Notes: a model not told the origin generated them from the letters alone. DNA of 64,000 nt from Arion vulgaris (GCA_020796225.1 CM036759.1:67184590-67248589); one strand, 5' to 3'. Shown: positions 1-11,285, counted from the first letter of the stretch. A program made the numbers and translations.

Positions 1-198
1 GTTAGGGCTAGGGTTATAGTTAGGGTTAGAGTTAGGGTTAGAGTTAGGTTAGAGCTAGGGTTAGAGATTAGGGCTAGGGTTAGAATTAAGGTTAGAGTTG
101 AGGTTGAGTTAGGTTAGTTAGGTTAGAGTTAGGGTTAGAGTTAGAGTTAGGGTTAGAGTTAGGGTTAGGGCTAGGAGTTAGAATTAGGTTAGAGTTAA
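1..198 (+). repeat. Degenerate TTAGGG-like telomeric repeat
   Basis: The stretch is built from TTAGGG, TTAGAG, CTAGGG and TTAGGTT hexamer-like words, with TTAGGG the commonest. TTAGGG is the metazoan telomere word, including in molluscs. The G-rich strand reads left to right, which is the wrong direction for a chromosome end lying to the left, and the variants are too degenerate for active telomere. It is best read as an interstitial or subtelomeric relic. Confidence 0.75.
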
Positions 199-228
199 CA
201 GCCAAAATCTATAATAATATCCTTATTA

Positions 229-332
229 TAGAAACTACAATGAAAGTACTAGCACTCTGTTATAGTAGCTACAATGAAAGTACTACGACTCTGTTATAGT
301 AGCTACAATGAAAGTACCAACACTCTGTTAGA
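229..332. repeat. 34-bp tandem repeat, 3 copies
   Basis: The word CTACAATGAAAGTAC recurs with a 34-bp step (TGAAAG at 241, 275 and 309), each copy ending in ACTCTGTTA. Small and clean; no coding sense seen. Confidence 0.85.
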
Positions 333-365
333 ACTAATCTCAGTTCTATATTCTAGTACAAAAGT

Positions 366-445
366 TGAATTGGGGTGATGTGGTTATGAGGTTTGTCTTG
401 CGTTTCGAAGGTTAAGGGTTCGAATCCGGATTGCGTCGTTCAGTT
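366..445 (+). mobile_element. tRNA-derived SINE head
   Basis: A perfect RNA polymerase III B box, GGTTCGAATCC, lies at 417-427. An A-box-like segment lies about 35 bases upstream (around 377-392). No acceptor stem can be paired with the sequence after the B box, so this is a SINE promoter region rather than an intact tRNA gene. A similar head with the same B box lies on the minus strand near 60309-60319. Confidence 0.55.
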
Positions 446-761
446 CCCATATACAGTTTTTCAAAAATATTCATAATATTGGTGAAGGAGCTACATAGCT
501 CGTGCTTTGTGCAACACTGTCGGCAGATGGCGAGCCATTTCTGCTGAAAGGGTCGGAGTCATATTTAGGAAAACCCGGTGCAATGAAATCCTTCGTCTTC
601 GACTCTTTCTTTCAGAAACGTTGAATTGACAAAACGTTGTACATATGTTAGTCATAACTGCTGCCTATGCTTACAGGGAACGTAAAGTTAGCTATAAGAA
701 TAGTAAGAAAATAATTGTGAATATCTTGTTTATGCCCCTGACAGGAAATGACACATTGCAG
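446..761. other. Unique sequence, no gene recognised
   Basis: Ordinary mixed-composition sequence downstream of the SINE head. No open frame, repeat or family motif could be recognised. It may be SINE body followed by intron if the exon candidate at 762-808 is real. Confidence 0.5.
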
Positions 762-808
762 CTCTGCAGCCACTGATGTATAACATCATCCACGATGCTA
801 GCAAAAAG
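762..808 (+). CDS. Possible internal exon of unknown gene
   Basis: A 15-codon stretch reading LQPLMYNIIHDASKK ends exactly at a consensus splice donor (AAG then GTAAGG, GT at 809-810). An AG that could act as acceptor lies at 760-761; a better pyrimidine-rich acceptor ends at 744 but would put a TGA (749-751) in this frame. The peptide has protein-like composition, unlike the repeats around it, and a 31-bp minisatellite starts 10 bases after the donor, as is common in introns. The gene is not recognised. It may equally be chance. Confidence 0.3.
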
Positions 809-818
809 GTAAGGTTTC

Positions 819-1192
819 CATGTTATTGTTTTGTTTGCGCCCCTGCGTTGATGTTATTGTTTTGTTTGCGCCCCTGTGTTGATGTTATTGTTTTGTTTGC
901 GCACCTGTGTTGATGTTATTGTTTTGTTTGCGCCCCTGTGTTGATGTTATTGTTTTGTTTGCGCCCATGTGTTGATGTTATTGTTTTGTTTGCGCCCCTG
1001 TGTTGATGTTATTGTTTTGTTTGCGCCCCTGTGTTGATGTTATTGTTTTGTTTGCGCCCCTGTGTTGATGTTATTGTTTTGTTTGCGCCCATGTGTTGAT
1101 GTTATTGTTTTGTTTGCGCCCATGTGTTGATGTTATTGTTTTGTTTGCGCCCTGTGTTGATGTTAATACTTTGTTTGCGCCCTGTGACGTCG
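819..1192. repeat. 31-bp minisatellite, about 12 copies
   Basis: The unit contains TTATTGTTTTGTTTGCGCCC followed by (C)TGTGTTGATG and repeats every 31 bases with few changes. The last two copies lose a C and drift (TTAATACTTTG) before the array stops at TGTGACGTC. Confidence 0.95.
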
Positions 1193-1224
1193 GGGCTCGC
1201 AAGGATCGTAAGAAGGATAACACT

Positions 1225-1400
1225 GCCACCTTCAAGCATGTCGAAGAGACGACTGAGGTAGAGGCTTAGGAAGAAACCTAGTAAAAAAAAGCTTCGCAGA
1301 AATCGAATGTGTGTCTATTTGTAGGCACATAACTGGTACAACGTAGAAACGCTCTTAGGCTCAGATCACATACAGATGACAAATAGTGGTTCTATAAGTG
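1225..1400 (+). repeat. Dispersed repeat, second copy at 60103-60207
   Basis: From TTCGCAGAAATCG (about 1292) through GTAGGC.CATA.CTGG and CGCTCTTAGGCT to GATCACATACA the sequence is shared, in the same orientation, with 60103-60207. Just upstream, CAAGCATGTCGAAGAGACGACT (near 1234) resembles the SINE central motif also seen near 57838. It is probably a SINE or LINE 3' segment; the family is not identified. Confidence 0.6.
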
Positions 1401-1440
1401 GTTGATATAGAGCGTAGGAAGAAGAAGAATACAAAGCATA

Positions 1441-1792
1441 GATAGGATAAAAGATGGAGCGACGGCATCAAGATTATGCCAATTTTAGAGTGATTAATTA
1501 CTCACTAACATCAGCATAAGAAAGAAAGTTGGCACAAAACCGTGCTGAATTACATAGATAAACAAAGAATGAAGTGGTTTGGCCACTTAATAAGAATGCA
1601 TCAAACTCCACAGTATACAGAGTCTTCTAAAACAGAACATCAGGAAAGAAGGCAAGAGGAAGACCAAGGAAAAGATGGTTAGATGGCGTAGCAGAATCAT
1701 GTGAAAGAGAAAAGATAACAATCACACAAGTCCGAACAGCCAAGACAAACAGAAAACCACGACACTCGGCAAACAACCCGGTAGCAGTGTGA
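1441..1792 (+). mobile_element. LINE ORF2 C-terminal tails, two fragments
   Basis: Two pieces of non-LTR retrotransposon ORF2 end lie in tandem. The first (about 1441-1490) carries a 23-base stretch from 1451 that is identical to a part of the reverse-strand LINE at 63.1 kb and encodes RWSDGIK. The second (1560-1792) encodes RMKWFGHLIRM and, after a frame change, ARGRPRKRWLDGVAES from 1649 on, ending at a TGA at 1790-1792. The GH box followed by GRPRKRW is the normal order after the RT domain of RTE/ingi/CR1-like elements. The fragment order is wrong for one element, so two insertions or a rearrangement are likely. A 22-bp word (ACAACCCGGTA) is repeated three times just after the stop. Confidence 0.8.
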
Positions 1793-1910
1793 CAACAACC
1801 CGGTACAGTGTGACAACAACCCGGTAGCAGTGTGACGACAAAGAAGAAAAATTACACTTTCCGTCATTTCTTTCCGCTCCATTGGAAGACGGGGGACGGG
1901 GGTTGGGGGG

Positions 1911-4900
1911 CATATTGTTTCAACAGTTGTTCTTTCCCCGTCCCATGGAGAACATATTGTTCCCAACAGTTGTCCTTGTCTCCTCCAGGGGAGAACATAT
2001 TGTTTAACAGTTGTTCTTGTCTCCGCCAGGGGAAAATTTGTTTCAACAGTTGCTTGTCTCGTCCCTAGAGTATATTTTTCAACAGTTGTTCTTGTCTCCG
2101 TCCCATGGGAGGTATTGTTTCCAACAGTTGTTCTTGTCTCCGGCCCATGGGGGGTATTTGTTTCAACAGTTGTTCTTGTCTCCGTCCATGAAGTATATTT
2201 TAAACCCAGTTGTTCTTGTCTCCGTCCCATGGGAGAACATATTGTTTCAACAGTTGTTCTTGTCTCCGTCCCATGAGAGAACATATTGTTTCAACAGTTG
2301 TCCTTGTCTCCGCCCCATGGGAGAGTATGTTTCAACAGTTGTTCTTGTCTCCTCCCATGGAAGTATATTGTTTCAACAGTTGTTCTTTCTCCGTCCCTGG
2401 GAAGTATATTTTTCAACAGTTGTTCTTGTCTCCATCCCATGGAGAACATATTGTTTCAAAAATTGTTCTTTCTCCACCCAAGATATATTTTTCAACAGTT
2501 GTTTTTGTCTCCTCCCATGGAGAGTATATTTTTCAACAGTTGTTCTTTCTCTCCCATGGAAACAAGTTTCAACAGTTGTTCTTGTTGTCCCATGGGAGAA
2601 CATATTGTTTCAACAGTTGTTCTTGTCTCCGTCCCATGGGAGAACATATTGTTTCAACAGTTGTTCTTATCTCCATCCCATGGGAGAACATATTGTTTCA
2701 ACAGTTGTTCTTGTCTCCGTCATGGGGGGTATATTATTTCAACAGTTGTTCTTGTCTCCGTCCCATGGGAAAAACATATTGTTTCACAGTTGTTCTTGTC
2801 TCCTCCCATGGAGGTATATTGTTTCACAATTGTTCTTGTCTCCGTCCATGGGAGAGTATATTGTTTCAACAGTTGTTCTTCTCCGTCCCATGGGAGAACA
2901 TATTGTTTCAAAAAGTTGTTCTTGTCTCCGTCCCATGGAGAACATATTGTTTCAACAGTTGTTCTGTCTCCCGTCCCATGGGAGAAATATTATTTCAACA
3001 GTTGTTCTTATCTCCATCCCATGGGAGAACATATTGTTTCAACAGTTGTTCTTGTCTCCGCCCCATGGGAGAACATAGTTCAACAGTTATTCTTGTCCCC
3101 GCCCCATGGGAGAGTATATTGTTTCAACAGTTGTTTTTGTCTCCGCCCCATGGAAGTATATTGTTTCAACAGTTGTTCTTGTCTCCGTCCCATGGGAGAG
3201 TATATTGTTTCAACAGTTGTTCTTGTCTCCGCCCCTGGGAGTATATGTTCAACAGTTATTTCTTGTCTCCGTCCCTGAGAACATATTGTTCAACATTGTT
3301 CTTGTCCCCGTCCCATGGGAGAACATATTGTTTCAACAGTTGTTCTTATCCCCATCCCATGGAGAACATATTGTTTCAACAGTTGTTCTTGCTCCGTCCA
3401 TGAGAGAACATATTGTTCAACAGTTGTTCTTGTCTCCATCCCATGGGAGAACATATTGTTTCAACAGTTGTTCTTGTCTCCGTCCCATGAGAGAACATAT
3501 TGTTTCAACAGTTGTTCTTGTCTCCGTCCCATGAGAGAACATATTGTTTAAACAGTTGTTCTGTCTCGTCCCATGGGAGAGTATATTGTTTCAACAGTTG
3601 TTCTTGTCTCCGTCCCATGGGAGAGTATATTTTTTCAACAGTTGTTCTTGTCTCCGTCCATGGGAAGTATATTGTTTCAACAGTTGTTCTTGTCTCCGCC
3701 CCATGGGAGAACATATTGTTTAACAGTTGTTCTGTCCGTCCCATGGGAGTATATTGATTTCAACAGTTGTTCTTGTCTCGCCCCATGAGAGGCATATTGT
3801 TTAAACAGTTGTTCTTGTCTCCGTCATGAGAAAACTATTGTTTAACAGTTGTTCTTTCCCCGCCCCATGGGAGAGTATTTTTTTTCAACAGTTGTTCTTG
3901 TCTCCGTCCATGGGAGAGTATATTGTTTCAAAAATTGTTCTTGTCTCCGTCCTGGAGAACATATTGTTTCAACAGTTGTTCTTTCCTCCCATGGGAGAGT
4001 ATATTGTTTCAACAGTTGTTCTTGTCTCCGTCCCATCGGAGAGTATATTTTTCAACAGTTGTTCTTGTCCCCGCCCCAGGGGAGAGTATATTGTTTCAAC
4101 AGTTGTTCTTGTCTCCGTCCCATGGGAGAGTATATTTTTCCCAACAGTTGTTCTTGTCTCCGTCCCATGGGAGAACATATTGTTTCAACAGTTGTTCTTG
4201 TCTCGTCCATGGGAGGAACATATTGTTTCAACAGTTGTTCTTATCCCCGCCCCATGGGAAACATATTGTTTCAACAGTTGTTCTTGTCCCCGTCCCATAA
4301 AGAGAACATATTGTTTCAACAGTTGTTCTTGTCTCCGTCCCATGGGAGAACATATTGTTTCAACAGTTGTTCTTGTCTCCGTCCCATGAGAGAACATATT
4401 GTTTCAACAGTTGTTCTTGTCTCTCCCATGAAGACATATTGTTTCAGCAGTTGTTTTGTTCCCGTCCCATGGAGAGTATATTGTTTCAACAGTTGTTCTT
4501 GTCTCCGTCCCATCGGAGAGTATATTGTTTCAACAGTTGTTCTTGTCTCCGTCCATGGGAGAGTATATTTTTTTCAACAGTTGTTCTTGTCTCGTCCATG
4601 GGAAGAACATATTGTTTCAACAGTTGTTCTTGTCCCCACCCCATGGGAGAACATATTGTTTCAACAGTTTTCTTGTTCGTCCGGGAGAACATATTGTTTC
4701 AACAGTTGTTCTTGCTCCGTCCGATGGAGAACATATTTTTCAACAGTTGTTCTTGTCTCCGCCCATGGGAGGATAGCAACAGTTGTTCTTGTTCCGTCCA
4801 TGGGAATTGTTTCAACAGTTGTTCTTGTCTCCGTCCATGGAAGACATATTGTTTAAACATTTTTCTTATCTCCATCCATGGGAGAACATATTGTTTCAAC

Positions 4901-7900
4901 AGTTGTTCTGCCCTCGTCCCATGGGGAGAACATATTGTTTCAACAGTTGTTCTTGTCTCCGTCCCATCGGAGAGTATATTTTCAACAGTTGTTCTTTTTC
5001 CCTTCCATGGGAGGTATATTGTTTCAACAGTTGTTCTTGTCTCCGTCCATCGGAGTATATTTTCAACAGTTGTTCTTGTCTCCGTCCTTGGGAGTATATT
5101 GTTTCAACAGTTGTTCTTGTCTCCGTCCAGGGGAGAGTATATTGTTCCAACAGTTGTTCTTGTCTCCTCCCATGGAGAACATATTGTTTCAACAGTTGTT
5201 CTTGTCTCGTCCATGGGAGAACATATTTTTCAACAGTTGTCTTATCTCCATCCATGGAGAACATATTGTTTCAACAGTTTTCTTGTCTGTCCATGAGGAG
5301 AACATATTGTTTCAAGTTTTCCCTTGTCTCTCCATGGAGAACATATTAGCAACAGTTGTTCTTGTCTCCGTCCCATGAGAGAACATATTGTTTCACAGTT
5401 GTTCTATCCACCAAAAGAACATATTGTTTCAACAATTGTTCTTGTCTCAACCCCATGGGAGTATATTGTTTCAACAGTTGTTCTTGTCTCCGCCCTGGAG
5501 AGTATATTGTTTCACAGTTGTTCTTGCCCTCCGTCCCATGGGGGAGTATTTTTCAACAGTTGTTCTTGTCTCCGTCCCATGGGAGAACATATTGTTTCAA
5601 CAGTTGTTCTTGTCTCCGTCCCATGGGGAGAGATATTGTTTCAACAGTTGTTCTTTCTCCGTCCCATGAAAAACATATTGTTTCAACAGTTGTTCTTTCT
5701 CCGTCCATAGAGAACATATTGTTTCAACAGTTGTTCTTTCCCCCGTCCATGGAAGTATATTGTTTCAACAGTTGTTCTTGTCTCCGTCCCAGGATTATTT
5801 CAACAGTTGTTCTGTCTCCGTCCATGGAGAACATATGTTTCAACAGTTGTTCTTGTCCCCGTCCATGGAAGATATTGTTTCAACAGTTGTTCTTGTCTCC
5901 GCCCCATCGAAGTATATTTTTCAACAGTTGTTCTTGTCTCCTCCCTTGGGAGTATATTGTTTCAACAGTTGTTCTTGTCCCCGCCCCATGGGAGAGTATA
6001 TTTTTCCCAACAGTTGTTCTTGTCTGTCCCATGGGAGAACATATTTTCAACAGTTTTCTTGTCTCCTCCCATGGGAGCATATTTTCAACAGTTTTCTTAT
6101 CTCCATCCCATGGGAGAACATATTTTTCAACAGTTGTTCTTGTCTCAATCCCATGAGAAACATATTGTTTCAACAGTTTTCTGTCTCCAATCCCATGGGA
6201 GAACATATTGTTCAACAGTTGTTCTTGTTCGTCCATGAGAACATTTGTTTCAACAGTTGTTCTTGTCTCCGTCCCAGGGAAGAACATATTGTTTCAAAGT
6301 TGTTCTTGTCCCCTCCATGAGGTATATTGTTTCAACAGTTGTTCTTGTCCCCGCCCCATGGGAGGTATATTGTTTCAACAGTTGTTCTTGTCTCCGTCCA
6401 TGGGAAGTATATTGTTTCAACAGTTGTTTTTGTCTCGTCCATGGGGAGAACATATTGTTTCAACAGTCGTTCTTGTCTCCGTCCCATGGGAGAACATATT
6501 GTTTCAACAGTTGTTCTTGTCTCCGTCCCATGAGAGAACATATTGTTTCAACAGTTGTTCTTGTCTCCGTCCCATGAGAGAACATATTGTTTCAACAGTT
6601 GTTCTTGTCTCCGTCCCATGAGAGAACATATTGTTCCAACAGTTGTTTCTTATCTCCGTCCATGGGAGAACATATTTTTCAACAGTTGTTCTTGTCCCCG
6701 CCCCATGGGAGTATATTGTTTAACATTGTTCTTGTTCTCGCCCCAGGGGAGATATTTTTTCCAACAGTTGTTCTTTCTCCGCCCCATGGGAGAACATATT
6801 TTTCAACAGTTGTTCTTGTCTCCCCATGGGAGAACATATTTTTCCCAACAGTTTTCTTGTTCGTCCCATGACAGAACATATTTTTTCAACAGTTGTTTTT
6901 TTGTCCACCATGGGAGAGTATATTGTTTCAACAGTTGTTCTTGTCTCCGTCCCATGGGAGAGTATATTGTTTCAACAGTTGTTCTGTCTCCGCCCCATGG
7001 GAGATATTGTTTCAACAGTTGTTCTTGTCTCCGCCCCATGGGAGAACATATTTTTCAAAGTTGTTCTTGTCTCCGTCCCATGGGAGAACATTTTTCAACA
7101 GTTGTTCTTGTCTCCGTCCATGGGGAAACATATTGTTTCAACAGTTGTCTCTCCATCCCATGGGGAAACATATTGTTTCAACAGTTGTTTTTGCCCCGTC
7201 CCATGAGAAACATATTGTTTCAACAGTTGTTCTTGTCCCCGCCCCATGGGAGAACATATTGTTTCAACAGTTGTCCTTGTCTCGCCCCATGAGAGAACAT
7301 ATTGTTTCAACAGTTGTTCTTGTCTAAATCCATGGGAGAACATATTTTTTCAAAGTTGTCCTTGTCTCGTCCATGAGAGAACATATTGTTTCACAGTTGT
7401 TCTTGTCTCCGCCCCAGGGGAAGAACATATTTTCAACAGTTGTTCTTGTCTCCGCCCCATGAGAGAACATATTGTTTCAAAGTTGTCCTTTCTCCGTCCA
7501 TGAAAACATATTTTTTCAACAGTTGTTCTTGTCTCCGTCCATGGGAAACATATTGTTTCAACAGTTGTTCTTGTCTCCTCCTTGGGAGGAACATATTGTT
7601 TCAACAGTTGTTCTTGTCTCCGTCCCTTGAGAGAACATATTGTTTCAACAGTTGTTCTTGTCTCCGTCATGGAGAACATATTTTTCAACAGTTGTTCTTG
7701 TCCCCGTCCTTGGGAGAACATTTTTTTTTCAACAGTTGTTCTTGTCTCCGTCCCATGGGAGAACATATTGTTTCAACAGTTGTTCTTGTCCCCGTCCCTG
7801 GAAGAACATATTGTTCCCAACAGTTGTTCTTGTCTCCCCATCCCATGGGAAAAACATATTGTTTCAACAGTTGTTCTTGTCTCCGTCCATGGGAGAACAT

Positions 7901-8442
7901 ATTGTTTCAACAGTTGTTCTTGTCCCCGTCCCATGGAAGAACATATTTTTCAACAGTGTTCTTGTCCCCACCCCCATGGGAGAGTACATTGTTTCAACAG
8001 TTGTTCTTGTCTCCATCCATGGAAAAACATATTGTTTCAACAGTTGTTCTTGTCTCCTCCCATGGGAACATATTGTTTCAACAGTTGTTTTGTCTCCGTC
8101 CATGGGAGAACATATTGTTTCAACAGTTGTTTTTGTCCCCGTCCCATGGGAGAACATATGTTTCAACAGTTGTTCTTGTCTCCGTCCATGGGAAACATAT
8201 TGTTTCAACAGTTGTCCTTGTCTCTCCATGAGAGAACATATTGTTTCAACAGTTGTTCTTGTCTCTGTCCCATGGAAGAACATATTGTTTCAACAGTTGT
8301 CCTTGTCTCCGTCCCATGGGAGAACATATTGTTTCAACAGTTGTCCTTGTCTCCGTCCCATGGGAGAACATATTGTTTCAACAGTTGTTCTTGTCTCCGT
8401 CCCTTGAGAGAACATATTGTTTCAACAGTTGTCCTTGTCTCT
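1911..8442. repeat. 44-bp minisatellite, about 148 copies
   Basis: One array of 6.5 kb with a 44-base unit made of CATATTGTTTCAACAGTTGT, then TCTTGTCTCCGTCCCATGGG, then AGAA. Each unit holds two dyads, CAACAGTTG and the perfect palindrome CCCATGGG. Units differ mainly by one- or two-base indels and by GAACATA/GAGTATA variants. Because 44 is not a multiple of 3, reading frames rotate through all three phases every 132 bases and remain open on both strands, giving false open frames of up to nearly 400 codons. On the minus strand the array continues, without a break, the terminal codons of the LINE at 8443-8720. Confidence 0.97.
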
Positions 8443-8720
8443 GGCTGTTTTCTTTATGGACTCCTAGGATATTCCAGCACCCTTCAGTTCTGAAGAGACT
8501 TCGTCTCAGGTCTAGTTAGGATGTCTCCCTTTCCATTTTCCTTGCGGGTTCCCATCAAGTGCTTGTGTAGTGACACTCGACTATATCTTCCGGAGGGTAT
8601 GTCCAAACCATGGCCATCTTCTATTCTAACCTGTGTAATTATGGTTCATGTCCTGTTCTAATTTATGCATAAGTCTATGCTTAAACCCCTGGCATACCAT
8701 CTGAGCCTGAGAATACGTCG
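8436..8720 (-). mobile_element. LINE ORF2 C-terminal tail, feeds the 44-bp array
   Basis: Read on the minus strand, the segment encodes LRWYA near 8697, then RWPWFGHTLRK (about 8595-8630), QALDGNPQGKWKGRHPN, then SSELKGAGIS and ESIKKTA ending at about 8446. Tryptophan codons are twice replaced by stops (TGA, TAG). This is the classic order after the RT domain: GH box, Gly/Lys/Arg-rich GRP stretch, amphipathic helix and A-x-D-R-x-x-W end. Directly after ESIKKTA the frame reads ARDKDNC and passes into the first 44-bp unit. A related copy lies at 19800-20060 in the same orientation. Confidence 0.8.
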
Positions 8721-8749
8721 AAAACATCCGCTGACGAGGAGTCGTATTT

Positions 8750-8910
8750 GTAATTACCTATGTAACACATATTACCTATGTAACTCGCCACGTTTCCGAG
8801 CCATATAGCAACAGATATTACCTATGTAACTTGTCACGTTTCCGAGCCATATGCAACACATATTACCTATGTAACTTGCCGTTTCCGACCATATAGCAAC
8901 ACATATTTCA
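8750..8910. repeat. 46-bp tandem repeat, about 3.3 copies
   Basis: ATTACCTATGTAACT.GCCACG then TTTCCGAGCCATATAGCAAC recurs with steps of about 45-46 bases (starts near 8771, 8817 and 8862) after a partial first copy. Confidence 0.85.
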
Positions 8911-8984
8911 CATTTGAGCTGAATATCCGGAGCTCAGGATCGATTGATTAGTCTAAAGTGTCTATGTGGCACACAGGTTGATGC

Positions 8985-9490
8985 TCGTCTCTCATGCCAA
9001 AGTTACCAGTTGCTCTCTGCCAAAGTTACCAAGTTTGCTCTCTCATGCCAAAGTTACCAAGTTCGCTCTCTCATGCCAGACCAGTTCCAAGTTTGTCTCT
9101 CATGCCAAAGTTACCAAGTTTGCTCTCTCATGCTAAAGTTACCAAGTTTGCTCTCTTATGCCAAAGTTACCAAGTTCGCTCTCTCATGCCAAAGTTACCA
9201 AGTTTGCTCTCTCATGCCAAAGTTACCAAGTTCGCTCTCTCATGCCAAAGTTACCAAGTTTGCTCTCTTATGCCAAAGTTACCAAGTTTGCTCTCTCATG
9301 CCAAAGTTACCAAGTTCGCTCTCTCATGCCAAAGTTACCAAGTTCGCTCTCTCATGCCAAAGTTACCAAGTTCGCTCTCTCATGCTAAAGTTACCAAGTT
9401 TGCTCTCTCAGCTAAAGTTACAAGTTCGCTCTCTTATGCTAAAGTTACCAAGTTCGCTCTCTCATGCTAAAGTTACCAGGTTCGCTCCCT
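8985..9490. repeat. 28-bp minisatellite, about 18 copies
   Basis: The unit is TCATGCCAAAGTTACCAAGT followed by T(C/T)GCTCTC. The C/T difference (TTCGC or TTTGC) and the C/T in TCATGC(C/T)AAAG define variant units that alternate irregularly. Open frames crossing it have an 84-base period and are artefacts. Confidence 0.95.
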
Positions 9491-9496
9491 CGTGGA

Positions 9497-9860
9497 GTCA
9501 TCTGGATTTTTTTTTCAGAGATCCCTATTATCACTGTAGGTGAGATCGAGTTCCTAGTTCTATCGGAGACGGACGATAAAACGTAGTCCCGTGTTCAATT
9601 TGACAACGTAAAAAACCCTTGGCAGCTCAAAATCGGAAGACAGGTTGAAAAGCCTCTGCCGGGAAAACATTAGAAAGGGAAAAAAAAAAAGTCCCCAAAA
9701 ATATCTTTCCATCTTCAAAATTTCGACACTCGGCCGGGGATGTGCACTGCAGCAGAGTGTGTAAGAAAGAAATCGGGGGCCCCATCGATATCGAATTAAA
9801 TTTATGATGATTCACAATAAACAATAAATCAATACTCCGGATTTGTCTTGGGAAAAAAAA
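9497..9860 (+). repeat. SINE-like dispersed repeat (family E), copy 1
   Basis: The segment GATCGAGTTCCTAGTTCTAT through GGACGATAAAACGTAG, CCCGTGTTCAA and AACCCTTGGCAGCTC occurs inverted at 12020-12365 and 63640-64000, and partly at 21245-21400. The GGACGATAAA...CCCGTG...AACCC-GGCA pattern is one I remember from gastropod interspersed repeats. The distal part is homopolymer-rich here, probably from sequence errors. Confidence 0.65.
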
Positions 9861-10224
9861 AACATGAATAGACAATACACACACTAAACAAAACGGATAT
9901 AAAAAAAAGGGTGATCATTCCCCCTAACACAAAAAGCCCCCACCCTTCGCAACGGTAAGGGGACAAAAATTATCACCCCCTGGGGAAAGACTGAAATATC
10001 ATTTAGATGCCCCCGGTGCGTAGGTGATCATGGATTCACAAATTCTATCCCGATTTTGCATCCCAGTTGTTGACTTTGTGCCATGAAGCAATATCCAAAA
10101 TTTTCTCTTTTCTTCCCTTTTCTCTCCTTCGATTTTCCGGTTTTACGATGTTTGGAAACTCCCTTCCTAATCCATGCTGAAAAAGTTTAATGTCTCTTTC
10201 TTTTATTGTTAAAACCTTTTTCTT
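9861..10224. other. Low-quality unique sequence, nothing recognised
   Basis: Mixed sequence with inflated A and C runs. No open frame with family features and no tandem structure was seen. Confidence 0.5.
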
Positions 10225-10700
10225 TGTCTTGGGTTCATTCAACCTTCAACATTAGTGGAGCAGTCTTGGGTTCTTCTTCTTCAAACCCATCTCTTTGTCT
10301 TGACTTCAATCAACACTTCCATTTTTGTTGCGTCTTGGGGTTCCATATTCTTTTTAAAACCAATCTCTTTTCTTGTCTTCATTCAACATTTCAAAATTAG
10401 TCAAGGGAGTCATGGGGTTTTATCATTCTTCTGTAAAAATTCTTTGTCTGCTTCATTCAACACTTCAACATTAGTCTGTTAGCAGTCTTGGGATTCTCAT
10501 CATTCTTCTGTAAAACCACATCTCTTTGTCTTGTCTTCATTCAACACTTCAACATTAGTCGTGTTGGCAGTCTAGGATTCTCATCATTCTTCTGTAAACC
10601 ACATCTCTTTGTCTTGTCTTCTTTCCCAACACTCAACATTAGTCGTGTTAGCAGTCTATGGGATTCTCATCATTCTTCTGTAAAACCATATCTCGGTCGC
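10225..10700. repeat. Degenerate ~70-86-bp minisatellite, 6 copies
   Basis: TTCATTCAACACTTCAACATTAG, then GGATTCTCATCATTCTTCTG and ACATCTCTTTGTCTTG recur. The ATTAG word lies near 10251, 10396, 10470, 10553 and 10639, so the period grows from about 70 to 86 bases. Confidence 0.85.
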
Positions 10701-10743
10701 CTCCATAATAATAACTACTAAGGATGTAATCTTTAGATGAAAA

Positions 10744-11285
10744 TTAAGTCCAACTATGTCTTATACAGCATAAACTATTCTTCTTCTTCTGCGTTCTCAC
10801 TAGATTGGGTTTTCGGATTCTCAAACAGTCAGCCGTCTGCCTCAGATTATCAGCCACGCCATACAGTTTGTCTTGGACGCTAGTGAAAGTGGGCCACCTC
10901 TTTCTTCTCAAGTCCCATACTAGGGAAGTTCTTAGGATATAATTCCTATGATTTCTGTTTCCCCCGTTTGCACCCTCTTCCTGCGGTTTTGGCCCCCCTA
11001 GTGATGGTAGGTCTGACATTCTTACTGCGTGGCTAAATCTCCGAGGCAGATTGACAACGTAGAATCCGTTATCCATTCCACATTGTGGAGCGGTCGTTGC
11101 ACCATGTTATCGCCTTACGACTGGTGCACCCTTTCTGCAAGCATTTGTTTCGGGCTAGCATTCCCTAACGGACACGTGCATCCGATTTCAGCCAAAAACC
11201 CCATTAGCCGCCTCTTACGACATGCGTGGGGAAAAACAGTGGGTTTTATTCTTTCACCCCAAATTTGGCCCCAAAACTACTTGGA
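10744..11285 (-). mobile_element. SINE/LINE-related repeat with GTCGTAAGAGGCGGCTAA core
   Basis: On the minus strand the segment starts with CCAAATTTGGGGTGAAAGAA (about 11270), continues with CATGTCGTAAGAGGCGGCTA (about 11224) and ends near 10775 in (GAA)n. The central GTCGTAAGAGGCG-CTAA motif is one I associate with metazoan and molluscan SINE families. The first part recurs at 27236-27345 (+) and 57600-57715 (-). The part from 11076 to 10778 stays open for about 100 codons (start MDNGFYVVNLPRR), but matches no family I recognise, so I do not call it a gene. Confidence 0.5.

Noticed and set aside
1..198. Functional telomere end
   Set aside because: Orientation is inward and repeats are degenerate.
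366..445. Intact tRNA gene
   Set aside because: A and B boxes are present but no acceptor or anticodon stem could be paired; the same holds at 35320, 57100, 60310, 60893 and 61430.
2011..8500. Long open frames of up to 397 codons with repeated CFNSCSCLRP-type peptides
   Set aside because: They are frames through the 44-bp minisatellite; all phases and both strands are open and the units carry indels, so no protein is under selection.
9779..9797. ATCGATATCGAATT resembling a cloning-vector polylinker
   Set aside because: Only a short word matches and the neighbouring sequence aligns with family E repeats, so it is chance or read error.
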